From: Pseudomonadota bacterium
Lineage (GTDB): Bacteria > Desulfobacterota > Desulfobacteria > Desulfobacterales > Desulfobacteraceae
Assembly (NCBI GenBank): GCA_018821535.1
Contig: JAHJLV010000030.1
Span: forward strand, 1-64,000
Length of the DNA stretch: 64,000 nt
Direction: 5' to 3'
The position numbers and the translations under genes are program-made. Below the pieces are notes generated by a model. It was not told the origin of the DNA and made no database searches. It saw only the letters and a program-made list of their open reading frames with translations. Below, piece by piece: positions 24,843 to 34,348 of the stretch (positions are counted from its first letter, which is position 1; each line of letters begins with the position of its first letter).

Positions 24843-26475
24843 CCCCTGTATTCTGCTGTGATGAAAGACACCGGATCATATGTGATGTTTCTTTTGAAAA
24901 CTCTTTATACGAAATATTCTTTCTTTCCTCAATAATATTTTCAGAACTGTTGATCATACGGGCATAATATTCAAGAAAATTCATGGACCGGGCCGGAGGA
25001 AAATCCTCTTTTCCCCAGTTGGGCGGCTGTTCAATGGCCTCTTTGAGAATCGTGGTGTCTTTTGTAATATATGCTTCTTTTAAAATGGCGACAACCTTTT
25101 CACTGGTATGAATCCACTCTTTAATTCCGCTGCTTTCAAGTCTTGACGCATTGTTTACCGCTTTTCCGATTGCGGTTACAATTTTTCTTCTCTGACTTCC
25201 CAAAGGGCCTATCATGGCGGAACCGATCTCCATTCCCGCCCGATAGCCGATATCTATCTGTGCATCAGATATCAGTTTTTGAACCCGGCCGGTGGGATCC
25301 ATTTCATGCTGTCCTTTTTTGAGCCGGTCTATTTCATTAAAGGCTGAACAAATTGTTAGAACCATGAGCATGATTCTTTCTTCAAGCCCCAGGGCAAACC
25401 CTTTGTATTCAAAATCAAAGGGAGCGGCATTCAGTAAAAATACACAGTCCCCCATAAAATTATCCACCCGGCAGCTATACCGGCTTGCGTTATTTGCTGT
25501 AATCTGGTGGCATAAATTCAAAATATAAAAATAATCCCGCGGACTGAATTTTTTTCGTATGGTTGCAGAACCCACCATGTCCATAAATGCATACACCCCG
25601 TCTGTAATATTTACCGCTTCCATGTTCAGCTGCTGCTCATTTACAGCGCCCACAGCCTTTAAATATTTTTTGAGTTCTTCAAGTTGCTGTTCTTTTTCTT
25701 TGAGCTCCAAAGCGGTCTTTCTTAAATTCTTTTCTTTTCGCCAGATAATATGGGCCGCCTGTCTGCCTTTTGCCTGACCGATATTTGCAAGGGATGCCAT
25801 TTCAATGGCGGAAATCAAAATATTGAGTTTTTCTTTCAACATCGCTTCGTTTACAAACCGGCCGTCTTCTTTTTCCAGCAGGGTTTCATCAATGGTATTA
25901 AAAACAATGGCTCCGAAATCCGGGATGTAGGCAGAAACAAAATTTTTAGCCCTAAACAGTTTTACAATCCGTTTAATAATTTTGAGTTCAGAAACACTTT
26001 CAAAAGACCTGCCATCATAGGACAGGATGGAAATATTTGACTGCAGCCCTTTATTATTAACCGTTTCGCCGAGATGATCACAGATCAGAATCTTTACCCC
26101 TTTGCGGTAAAACTCCTTGTGCGTGCGCAAAACAAAGGGGATAATTCCGTCACTGTCTATTTTATTGCCAAACTGGGTATCTTTATACAGTCTGACCGGT
26201 GAAAGGCCTTTATATCTGACAACAAAGGTTCCAAAGCATTTCAACAGCATCCCGGAAAGCCCTCTGCCGTCAAATTTATAGATCACTCCCCTGTCCCATT
26301 TTTCCGGGGGCAGAAATCCGGCATAGGACCGGTTGGTGCCGATCAGAAGTCCTGAATGTCTTGCCTGCATCAGTTTCAGGGAAAAAGACAAAAGAAGCGA
26401 TAATGCATTTTTTTTTCTGAAAATTCTGCGCTCAAATTTTTCAAGACTTGGCAATGGAGGCCTCCTTTTGCGCAT
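24805..26475 (-). CDS. Class III adenylate/guanylate cyclase domain protein
   Basis: A cytoplasmic protein of about 556 residues. The long N-terminal half is unassigned and ends in a coiled coil (KNLRKTALELKEKEQQLEELKKYL). A class III cyclase domain follows. Both metal-binding aspartates are visible (FMDMVGSATI; DNFMGDCVFLL), and the dimer/active-site strand reads GYRAGMEIGSAMIGPLGSQRRKIVTAIGKAVNNASRLE over two segments. It would make a cyclic nucleotide, probably cAMP. It sits between cfa (35-bp overlap) and the EI24 gene (38-bp overlap), a tightly coupled three-gene operon. Confidence 0.8.
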   Translation of the reverse strand: MRKRRPPLPSLEKFERRIFRKKNALSLLLSFSLKLMQARHSGLLIGTNRSYAGFLPPEKWDRGVIYKFDGRGLSGMLLKCFGTFVVRYKGLSPVRLYKDTQFGNKIDSDGIIPFVLRTHKEFYRKGVKILICDHLGETVNNKGLQSNISILSYDGRSFESVSELKIIKRIVKLFRAKNFVSAYIPDFGAIVFNTIDETLLEKEDGRFVNEAMLKEKLNILISAIEMASLANIGQAKGRQAAHIIWRKEKNLRKTALELKEKEQQLEELKKYLKAVGAVNEQQLNMEAVNITDGVYAFMDMVGSATIRKKFSPRDYFYILNLCHQITANNASRYSCRVDNFMGDCVFLLNAAPFDFEYKGFALGLEERIMLMVLTICSAFNEIDRLKKGQHEMDPTGRVQKLISDAQIDIGYRAGMEIGSAMIGPLGSQRRKIVTAIGKAVNNASRLESSGIKEWIHTSEKVVAILKEAYITKDTTILKEAIEQPPNWGKEDFPPARSMNFLEYYARMINSSENIIEERKNISYKEFSKETSHMIRCLSSQQNTGVEENEFLLRHKI

Positions 26476-27676
26476 AGGGGCTTGAAAACAGTCTTGTGGT
26501 CGCATTCTCCTGATCTGTCTTATAAAAAAGATTCTGGAACAGGGAGATGTCTTTCTGCCTGAAAGAAATCAGGGAACCGATAAAAAACACATGATAAATC
26601 CGGAATACATGATCAGAAACAATTTCCAGCAATTCCTCCTTTTTTTGTTCCATCCGGACAATCCAGTCATTGAGTGTCCTGACATAATGCGGTCTGAAAT
26701 TTTCCGCATTTAAAAGCTCAAAACCGGTTCTGGAAGCTATATGCACAAGATCATGCTCAAACATCAGTTCGCCTCCGGGAAACATATATGTATTCAGAAA
26801 AGAATTCTCATACCCTTTCCTGCGTTTGATATTGGTTGTAATGGTATGCTGCAGAAACATGCCGCCTTTTTTAAGGCTGTTGTATACACAGTTAAAAAAA
26901 TGCGCCATATGGGCTTTTCCCACATGCTCGGACATGCCCACACAGGATATTTTGTCAAACTGCTCATCTCCCAGATCCCGATAATTTAAAAGCCGGATTT
27001 GAATCTGATGGGATAAGTCTTCATCGCTGATCCATTTCTGTGCATATTTTTTTTGCTCAGAACTCAGGGTAATGCCGGTCACCTTCACGCCATAATGCTT
27101 TGCCGCAAACACGGCGAAATTTCCCCACCCACACCCGATATCCAGAAGTTTTTCTCCAGGGGTTAACCGAAGCTTCTGGCAGATAATATCCATTTTTTCA
27201 TTTTGAGCATCATCCATGCAGGTGGTCTCATCTGCATAATACCCGCAGGTATATCCCATGGTTTTGCCTAAAAACAGGCGATAAAAGCGGCCTGGCACAT
27301 TATAATGATATTCAATATTCTCTTTTTCTTTTTCCTTTATTTTTACAAACAGCCTGGCCAGAAAACTCAAAGGGCCTTTTTTTTGGTGGGTACTCAGCAG
27401 CCGCCGATATACCATTTCGTAAAGTTCTTTAATACTGCCGGAGATATCAAAATAGCCTTTTATATAGGCCTCTCCCAGGGAAAACGCATCGGGCGACACA
27501 AGGGCCTTGAAAAACTTCGGGTCCTTGATGAAAATTTTATGTTTTACATTTTCCTGACAAGTTGAATATGTGTTTCCACTTGTGTCGACAATTTCAAGGG
27601 GAACCTGCTCCTGATTCAGTATCTGAATAAATTTTTCCAGAAAAAAAGATTCTTTGTTAATGAATGCTTTCATCAT
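26441..27676 (-). CDS. cfa: Cyclopropane-fatty-acyl-phospholipid synthase
   Basis: An S-adenosylmethionine-dependent methyltransferase of about 411 residues, of the Cfa family. The AdoMet-binding motif is LDIGCGWGNFAVFAA, followed by GVKVTGITLSSEQ. The N-terminal lipid-binding part and the C-terminal FRPHYVRTLNDW segment are as in Cfa. It adds a methylene bridge to unsaturated phospholipid acyl chains. The start at 27676 is chosen because AAAGG precedes it; the longer frame to 27793 would add a hydrophobic N-terminus not seen in the family. It is first in the operon with the cyclase and EI24 genes. Confidence 0.9.
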   Translation of the reverse strand: MMKAFINKESFFLEKFIQILNQEQVPLEIVDTSGNTYSTCQENVKHKIFIKDPKFFKALVSPDAFSLGEAYIKGYFDISGSIKELYEMVYRRLLSTHQKKGPLSFLARLFVKIKEKEKENIEYHYNVPGRFYRLFLGKTMGYTCGYYADETTCMDDAQNEKMDIICQKLRLTPGEKLLDIGCGWGNFAVFAAKHYGVKVTGITLSSEQKKYAQKWISDEDLSHQIQIRLLNYRDLGDEQFDKISCVGMSEHVGKAHMAHFFNCVYNSLKKGGMFLQHTITTNIKRRKGYENSFLNTYMFPGGELMFEHDLVHIASRTGFELLNAENFRPHYVRTLNDWIVRMEQKKEELLEIVSDHVFRIYHVFFIGSLISFRQKDISLFQNLFYKTDQENATTRLFSSPYAQKEASIAKS

Positions 27677-27847
27677 TTCGCCTTTACCGTAAAAGGGTTC
27701 AATCATAAGACTTTTTATCAAGAATATAAAATTTTGCCCTATTATATAAAAAAAAATCAAAAGATAAAGGTTTAACTTAAAAACTTTACACATTTTTTAA
27801 TTTTTTCAAAAAGGGAACAAAAAAAAGAGGGGCGTTATTTCATATTC

Positions 27848-28117
27848 TCAAGGAAAATATCGATAAACATCGCTTCTGTGAAGGCACCTGACAAAGCAGA
27901 TGGTGTTATTCTCAATAACAAGACCCAGGCGATAATCACCCATCCGGATACGGTAGTGATTGCCCTGGGCTTTTAATTTTTTTAAATTATGGATGCTGTG
28001 GATATCCTGAGCCGCTTCAACTTGCTGTATAACCTGCCGAACCCGTTCAAGAAAGGGTTTATCAGTTTTAAACTTTTTTAAATCTTTGACAAAGCTCTTT
28101 TTAAAATCAAGGATCAC
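27848..28117 (-). CDS. RelE/ParE-family toxin
   Basis: An 89-residue RelE-type toxin: LDFKKSFVKDLKKFKTDKPFLERV at the start, then LKKLKAQGNHYRIRMGDYRLGLVIENNTI and the C-terminal VRCLHRSDVYRYFP. The conserved basic and aromatic residues of RelE mRNA interferases are present. It overlaps the antitoxin gene by 4 bp. Confidence 0.87.
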   Translation of the reverse strand: MILDFKKSFVKDLKKFKTDKPFLERVRQVIQQVEAAQDIHSIHNLKKLKAQGNHYRIRMGDYRLGLVIENNTICFVRCLHRSDVYRYFP

Positions 28118-28320
28118 GCCCGGCCTTCCAGTATGTCAAACACTGATTTTTTCGTAGCTTTTCCTGTTTCTTGACCTTCCTGAATAGCCCTGCTTAAAGC
28201 GATATCCTCCATAGCTTCTACAACAATATCATGAAAAAGGCTGTGTTTCTCTTCGAGCATCTCAATAAGGGCTTCTTTAAAGACTTGTTTAAGTCTCCCT
28301 TCATCCATTACCGTTTGCAT
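28114..28320 (-). CDS. Antitoxin partner of the RelE-type toxin
   Basis: A small acidic helical protein of about 68 residues (MQTVMDEGRLKQVFKEALIEMLEEK) ending in KKSVFDILEGRA, the usual position just before a RelE toxin. The ATG at 28320 has GGAGA upstream. Its DNA-binding type is not clear from the sequence. It should neutralise the toxin and autoregulate. Confidence 0.75.
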   Translation of the reverse strand: MQTVMDEGRLKQVFKEALIEMLEEKHSLFHDIVVEAMEDIALSRAIQEGQETGKATKKSVFDILEGRA

Positions 28321-28407
28321 GGCATATTTCTCCAAAAAATTCTTTAATTTAACTGAACCTGATTCTATATTTTTCTATTGAATATGTAAAGAGCCTATGA
28401 ATCCCAT

Positions 28408-31400
28408 TCAGGGCAGGGATGGTTGAATGGCCTTGAGAATATCTCTGGCCTGCAGCAGGGCTTTGGTTACAGGCATGCGTTTCTGGATTAACGGTATTTT
28501 GATACTGTCTTTTCGGATAAATTCAAACCGGACAAGATCCTTGAGCATATCGTTCAACGCATGAAGCGGTTTTTTCATATGCTGCTGGGAAAAAGACAAT
28601 GCAATACTGTCCGGCGTGATATCCAGTTTTTTGACGCCGGCATGGATGCACAGAACCCTTAACATAATTTTGAGCAGCATATTCTGGGCTTCTGCAGGCA
28701 AGGGGCCATACCGATCTGCCAGTTCTTTTTTCATTTCAGAAATATCGGAAACTTGAGTTATCCGTGATAATCTCCGGTACAAGGTCAGGCGCTGCTCCAC
28801 GGATTCTATATACGCGTCGGGAAACCCTGAAGACATGGCCACATTAATTTCAGGTTCCAGCGGTTCAATCACATCCTCGCCTTTTAAATCGTGAACCGCC
28901 TGATCCAGCAGTTTTAAAAACATATCATAGCCCACAGCTGCAATATGTCCGGATTGCGATGCCCCCAGTGCGGTTCCAGCGCCCCTGATCTGAAGGTCTT
29001 TCATGGCAATCTGAAATCCCGAACCCAGATCTTTATGCTCCATCAAGGCTGCCAGTCTTTTTCTGGCATCCTTGGTCATCCGGTCTTCGTCCTGGATAAA
29101 CAGGTAGGCATAGGCCTGATGATCCCCCCGCCCGATTCTTCCCCGCAGCTGATAAATCTGTGACAGACCGAAGTTTTCAGCTTTATTGATGATCATGGTA
29201 TTGGCAGAAGGAATATCCAGACCGGATTCAATGATGGTGGTGCACACCAGAACATTGATCTGCCTGTTCACAAACTGCAGCATGATTTTTTCAAGCTGTG
29301 TTTCAGAAAGCCTGCCATGGGCGATCCCCACCTTTGCTTCGGGGACAAGCGTTTCTATATCCCGGGCAATTTTTGAAATGGTTTTGATATTGTTATGCAC
29401 AAAAAAGACCTGACCATTTCGGGCCAGTTCTCTGTTTATCGCATCTTTGACAATGGTATCTTCATATTTTGAAATATATGAGACAATGGGCTGCCGGTCC
29501 GCAGGCGGTGTTGTGATAATGCTGATATCCCGCATCCCGGTCAAAGACATGTGAAGCGTTCGTGGAATCGGAGTGGCTGTCAGTGCCAGGACATCCACTG
29601 AGCTTCGCTTTTTTTTCAAGGCTTCCTTATGTTTTACACCAAAGCGCTGCTCTTCATCGATCACCAGAAGCCCCAGAGATTTAAAATCCACATCCTTTTG
29701 CAAGAGTCTGTGCGTGCCGATCACAATATCTGCCTGTCCTGTGCTGATGGCTTTCAAGATCTGTGTCTGTTCTTTACGGGTACGAAACCTTGACAAACAA
29801 TGCACCTGAACCGGATACCGGGCAAATCGTTCCTTGAATGTCCCAAGGTGCTGCTCAGCCAGAATCGTTGTGGGCACCACCACAGCCACCTGTTTGCCGT
29901 CATTGACTGCCTTGAAGGCCGCCCGTATGGCAACTTCTGTTTTACCGTATCCCACATCCCCACAGACCAGCCGGTCCATGGGCGTGCTGGACTCCATATC
30001 CAGATGAACATCATCTATGGCTTTCAGCTGATCCCGTGTTTCCTCATAGGCAAAGGCGGCTTCAAAATCATTATAATAATTGTCCGGCCGACTGAAGGAA
30101 AATCCCTTGTTCACCTTCCGCCGGGCATATAAATCCAGCAGATCTGCTGCCATCTTTTCAACTTCCTCTTTTGCCTTTGCCTTTGATTTGATCCAGGCCT
30201 TGGACCCGATTTTATCCAGAACCGGTTGATATCCGTCCACACCGATATATTTACCGATCATTTCTATGCGGTCCACCGGCAGGTAGAGTTTGTCATTGTC
30301 CTGATATACCAGCAGAATAAAATCCTGGGAAACCCCGTTGACTTTCAGGTTGCACAATCCCTCGTACTGCCCGAGTCCATGCTCGGCATGAACGATGATA
30401 TCTCCGTTTTTCAATTCCTCAGGCGTGATAAACTGGGTTTTCAGATCCCGCCCGGATGCGCCCTGCCGCCGGATTCTTCTGTTGCCGAAGATTTCATGTT
30501 CAGTAACAATTGCAAGAGCGTGCTCTTCCAGCACAAATCCGGAAAAGACATCCCCGATGAGGATATAAACACCCGGAGTTTTAAATTCAGCAGAAGAAAA
30601 CTGACGGCATACCACAGGTTCAATCCCGTAGGGTGCAAGCAGGGACACCAGCCTTTTGACCTGGGCTTCCTGGGAAAGCACACAGAGTACATTTCTTTTA
30701 AATTCGGCATGATGTTCAAACCATTCAACCAGCGGCAGCAAAGGGTTATCCTTTGTTCCTTGCCGTTTCAGCGATACGGATAACTGTGAATTGTCCTGAC
30801 AGTGAAATTGATATATTGGCGAAGGATCAGAAAGATTCTCCTGTTTTACGTCAGGTCTTACATAAAAGGGCTTGAAAAAAACATGTTTTTTCGACTCGAT
30901 ACAGGATCTGGCAGTTTCCCATTTTAAATAAATGGAATCCGGATGAACACAGAGCCGGTTTTCAGATGCGGTTGTTTTATAATTCAAATATGCCTTGTTT
31001 TCAAAATCCTGAGCATATGCATCCAGTTCTTCCTGATCATCCACAACAAAGCAGGTATTTTCACCCAAATAATCAAAAAACGTATCCAGGTGTTCATATA
31101 CAATGGACAGCATGCTTTCTATTCCGGGAAAGCGCCCGAACTCACGCACCTGATTCACATATTCTCTGATGCCGGGTGCAGAAAGCCCGGCATCAGATCC
31201 TGCCTGCCGAAGGCGCGCCAGCATATGGGGCTGGTTTTCCGGTGTAAGAATGGCTTCGGTTGCCGGAAGAATGATAATCTCATCAATTTCTTTTATGCCG
31301 CGCTGGGTAAAAGGCGAAAAATAACGGATGGACTCCACCAGATCCCCAAAAAATTCAATCCTTACCGGATGTTTTTCTCCCGGGGGAAATATATCCATAA

Positions 31401-31914
31401 TACCGCCGCGAACCGAATATTCACCGGGATCTTCAACCAGAGAAACCTTGGTGTACCCACCGGACTCCAGCATCCGGACAAGCATGTCCCGATCGATTTC
31501 CTCATTGACCATAACAATCTGCAGGTATTGATCCAGCGCCTTTCCCGGAATCAGTTTCTGCAGAACCGTTTCCATGACCGTTACAATAATTAACGGGTGG
31601 TTCTTTGAATTCAATATGCGGGACAAGACTGTCAGCCGATCAATGGAGGTCTGTTTATGATACGACAGGGACTTGAACGGCAGGATATGATATCCCGGGA
31701 AAAACAGCACCTGATCGTTGTGTCCAGGCAAAAAAAACAAAAGCTCATTTACAAAATTCAAGGCTTTTTTGGAATCCGGCAGAATAACCACAAGGGATTG
31801 TCCGGTTTCAATGAACAGTCTGGAAACCAGATAGGACTTGTAAGATCCGTCTGTCGGTGTAATGACAATACCTGATCCTGCGGTTTGAATGTCTTTGAAT
31901 AAATGCGTTGACAT
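28408..31914 (-). CDS. mfd: Transcription-repair coupling factor
   Basis: A 1168-residue Mfd of normal length. In order: UvrB-like N-terminal domains (FFPGYHILPF), the RNA-polymerase-interaction domain around DKLYLPVDRIEMIGKY, and a RecG-like helicase with Walker A GDVGYGKTEVA, DEEQ box VIDEEQRFGVKHKE and motif VI QLRGRIGRGDHQAYAY. A TRCF C-terminal domain follows. Mfd removes stalled RNA polymerase at lesions and recruits UvrA. It is transcribed with a 120-bp gap after the PrkA-like cluster. Confidence 0.97.
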   Translation of the reverse strand: MSTHLFKDIQTAGSGIVITPTDGSYKSYLVSRLFIETGQSLVVILPDSKKALNFVNELLFFLPGHNDQVLFFPGYHILPFKSLSYHKQTSIDRLTVLSRILNSKNHPLIIVTVMETVLQKLIPGKALDQYLQIVMVNEEIDRDMLVRMLESGGYTKVSLVEDPGEYSVRGGIMDIFPPGEKHPVRIEFFGDLVESIRYFSPFTQRGIKEIDEIIILPATEAILTPENQPHMLARLRQAGSDAGLSAPGIREYVNQVREFGRFPGIESMLSIVYEHLDTFFDYLGENTCFVVDDQEELDAYAQDFENKAYLNYKTTASENRLCVHPDSIYLKWETARSCIESKKHVFFKPFYVRPDVKQENLSDPSPIYQFHCQDNSQLSVSLKRQGTKDNPLLPLVEWFEHHAEFKRNVLCVLSQEAQVKRLVSLLAPYGIEPVVCRQFSSAEFKTPGVYILIGDVFSGFVLEEHALAIVTEHEIFGNRRIRRQGASGRDLKTQFITPEELKNGDIIVHAEHGLGQYEGLCNLKVNGVSQDFILLVYQDNDKLYLPVDRIEMIGKYIGVDGYQPVLDKIGSKAWIKSKAKAKEEVEKMAADLLDLYARRKVNKGFSFSRPDNYYNDFEAAFAYEETRDQLKAIDDVHLDMESSTPMDRLVCGDVGYGKTEVAIRAAFKAVNDGKQVAVVVPTTILAEQHLGTFKERFARYPVQVHCLSRFRTRKEQTQILKAISTGQADIVIGTHRLLQKDVDFKSLGLLVIDEEQRFGVKHKEALKKKRSSVDVLALTATPIPRTLHMSLTGMRDISIITTPPADRQPIVSYISKYEDTIVKDAINRELARNGQVFFVHNNIKTISKIARDIETLVPEAKVGIAHGRLSETQLEKIMLQFVNRQINVLVCTTIIESGLDIPSANTMIINKAENFGLSQIYQLRGRIGRGDHQAYAYLFIQDEDRMTKDARKRLAALMEHKDLGSGFQIAMKDLQIRGAGTALGASQSGHIAAVGYDMFLKLLDQAVHDLKGEDVIEPLEPEINVAMSSGFPDAYIESVEQRLTLYRRLSRITQVSDISEMKKELADRYGPLPAEAQNMLLKIMLRVLCIHAGVKKLDITPDSIALSFSQQHMKKPLHALNDMLKDLVRFEFIRKDSIKIPLIQKRMPVTKALLQARDILKAIQPSLP

Positions 31915-32036
31915 GTTTTATAGAAGATGCCCTGCAGGGCAAAAATCCTGTTTCCTTTAAATAAATTCTGACCCTGATTTAAAGGAACTTTATAAAAGAA
32001 TCAAGTTCTAAATGGGCGGTGCTCAATGGACGAACC

Positions 32037-34343
32037 TTATTTGAACTTGCCTGCCAGACCATTATCAATCACATAAATACAGGCTTCATTGGCCCCCTGC
32101 AGGGTATAGCCGAATTTATCCGATAAATTGTTCATCAGGAATCTGACGTCTTTTTTAATGCGTTTATCATGGGTGTGAAATTTTTTTGTGTCAAAATCCT
32201 TTATGGCATTTCTGAAATTTTCGTTTTCAATAAAAGGCTCCAATACCTGCTTTTTAAGATTATGGACATAGCGGTCGTACAGGGATTCAAACAACCGCGT
32301 CCGGGTGATATCTTTTCCTTCAATCATCATCTCATGGGTCAGGGTCCGGGTGGTATACTCCTTTAAAACATCATTGCGGATTTCCTTTCTGCGCCTGATA
32401 TCTGCATTCTCTGAAAGAAGCCTGTTTTCAATGCTTTCCAGGAAGGCATCCGTGACATGGATTTCTTCTTTAGTAAAGATGCATCGAATCACTGAATCAA
32501 GCTCATGGGTCACCGCAGAGATATAATTTTTGATGTCCTTTGAAATCTGATCTTCATTATAATAATACAGCGATTCTTTCACCTGCTGCAGGATGCTGTA
32601 ATCATACATGCGCAATAAAGATTCCAGAAATTCCTGGGGAATCATTTTTCTGGCCTGATCGTCAATTTTATTAAAAAACATGCACAGATCCGACATGTTT
32701 ATCAGCCGGTCTTCTTTGGCATATTTTGAATAAAACTGATCAAAAATCTTGATGGAATCCCGACCTGACAGACCTTCTTTTCCATAAATTTCAGATTCAG
32801 AGATAATCTTTTTGAGCATTTTGCTGTCAAGGGATTTCACATCCTCTTCTTCCAGCCATTTGGGGATATGCCCTGAAAACAATTCCATTTTCAACAGCAT
32901 CAACTTCTCATCGCAAAAATTCTTGTATTTTAACGGATTCTGTATCCACTCACTCAGGGCCAGGGATTTTTTGCCGATTCTGGTGGAAATAATAATCCGG
33001 GCAAAATTCTCCAGCACCATGGGAAGAAAACCTGTGTCAATATGACGGCCGAAAATATTATTATAAATTTTGACTTCCGTTTTCACATCAAGCACATAGG
33101 GAATATCAATATACTGTATCCGGTCTTCAAAGGAAGGAAAATCACGCAGAACTCTTTTGTCTTCAGGATTCATCAGGGCAAAAAACAAGGCATCCACTCT
33201 TTCTTCGATATCCTCAACCTTATGGAGCCCTTCACTGATAATATTATGAAGTTCAACCATGCGCTCGGTATTATGCGCCTTGATATCCATGAGCGCATAA
33301 ATCCCGTTATTGATCTTGGCAAATCTTGAATACAGATAATTAATCCGGTTACTGTCCTGAAACAAACTGTTAATCCGGGTCTGCAGCATTTCGTTTGACA
33401 GGATATTCTGTTTTAAGGGCTGATCTCCGGGATTAAACACACTGATGCCGTTGCCCAGGCGCCGGTTAAAATAATAGGGCCGCGCATACAGCATCTTGAA
33501 CACCTCGGACGGATTGCCCAGCCGTTCCAGAAGTGCATTGTAAATGGAGGAACAGATGGTGCAGACCTCTTCTTTAAACACCCATTCATATTCTTTTTCA
33601 GTGAATAGCCGCCATTTGAATTCATCATTTTTGATCAGTTCATCCAGGGCTGCCCGGCGCTGGTCTTTGGGAATTGCCAGAAACGGGTTGTCATGAGAAA
33701 TACACGGCACTTCAATATAATCCGGGTCCTTGCCTGAAAACACCTCCGCCTCTGTGGGATTAAACTCCTCTGTTCTGCCTTTTTCCACATACTGAATCAG
33801 CTTTTCAAACGTTGAAACCGAAAGACTGGTATCTTTATCCTTAAGTTTTTTAACATCCAGCCGCCAGACGATTTCATAGCGAATCCCTTCATCGGTATTA
33901 GAGTACATTTCAAATTTTTTAAGCAGGTTATTCAAAAACGTGCTTTTGCCGCATCCGTGCGGACCATAAAAAATATAAATCCGGTTCTGCTGTGCGCCAT
34001 GCCTTAAATACTCCATCTGCTTCATAAAGCGGTTGGAAAACAGCATATCTGTAAAATAAGGATCTTCAGAACCTTCAACAAACAGGCGGGAACAGTCATA
34101 TTTGGTAAAGGCAAATTTGTCTTTATCCGTGCCATCCGCATTTCCCAGCTCATCCACATAATTTGTGATCATGTCGTGAAATGCCTGGAAAACATTGCGA
34201 AGAATCCGGGATGGATTCTCATTTAAAATTTTTAAAAACTGTTCAAATCTCACCGGTTTGAGCCGCTGATAGTCTGTTATATTCTTATTGAGCAGCGCAA
34301 GCGTCTGGTCAACGGATGTGTTTGTGAGCGTCTGGGATTTCAT
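32037..34343 (-). CDS. Second PrkA-like serine kinase/AAA protein
   Basis: A 768-residue protein. The P-loop is FYGPHGCGKSTFLNN, preceded by a PrkA-type N-terminal region (RFEQFLKILNENPSRILRNVFQAFHDM). The rest resembles PrkA/YeaG AAA-kinases but is divergent and longer than the 702-residue PrkA of the same operon. It is the last gene of prkA-yeaH-spoVR-prkA2, starting 5 bp after spoVR. In family knowledge PrkA proteins work with YeaH and SpoVR in stress and starvation responses; the substrate here is unknown. Confidence 0.82.
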   Translation of the reverse strand: MKSQTLTNTSVDQTLALLNKNITDYQRLKPVRFEQFLKILNENPSRILRNVFQAFHDMITNYVDELGNADGTDKDKFAFTKYDCSRLFVEGSEDPYFTDMLFSNRFMKQMEYLRHGAQQNRIYIFYGPHGCGKSTFLNNLLKKFEMYSNTDEGIRYEIVWRLDVKKLKDKDTSLSVSTFEKLIQYVEKGRTEEFNPTEAEVFSGKDPDYIEVPCISHDNPFLAIPKDQRRAALDELIKNDEFKWRLFTEKEYEWVFKEEVCTICSSIYNALLERLGNPSEVFKMLYARPYYFNRRLGNGISVFNPGDQPLKQNILSNEMLQTRINSLFQDSNRINYLYSRFAKINNGIYALMDIKAHNTERMVELHNIISEGLHKVEDIEERVDALFFALMNPEDKRVLRDFPSFEDRIQYIDIPYVLDVKTEVKIYNNIFGRHIDTGFLPMVLENFARIIISTRIGKKSLALSEWIQNPLKYKNFCDEKLMLLKMELFSGHIPKWLEEEDVKSLDSKMLKKIISESEIYGKEGLSGRDSIKIFDQFYSKYAKEDRLINMSDLCMFFNKIDDQARKMIPQEFLESLLRMYDYSILQQVKESLYYYNEDQISKDIKNYISAVTHELDSVIRCIFTKEEIHVTDAFLESIENRLLSENADIRRRKEIRNDVLKEYTTRTLTHEMMIEGKDITRTRLFESLYDRYVHNLKKQVLEPFIENENFRNAIKDFDTKKFHTHDKRIKKDVRFLMNNLSDKFGYTLQGANEACIYVIDNGLAGKFK

Positions 34344-34348
34344 ATCAG

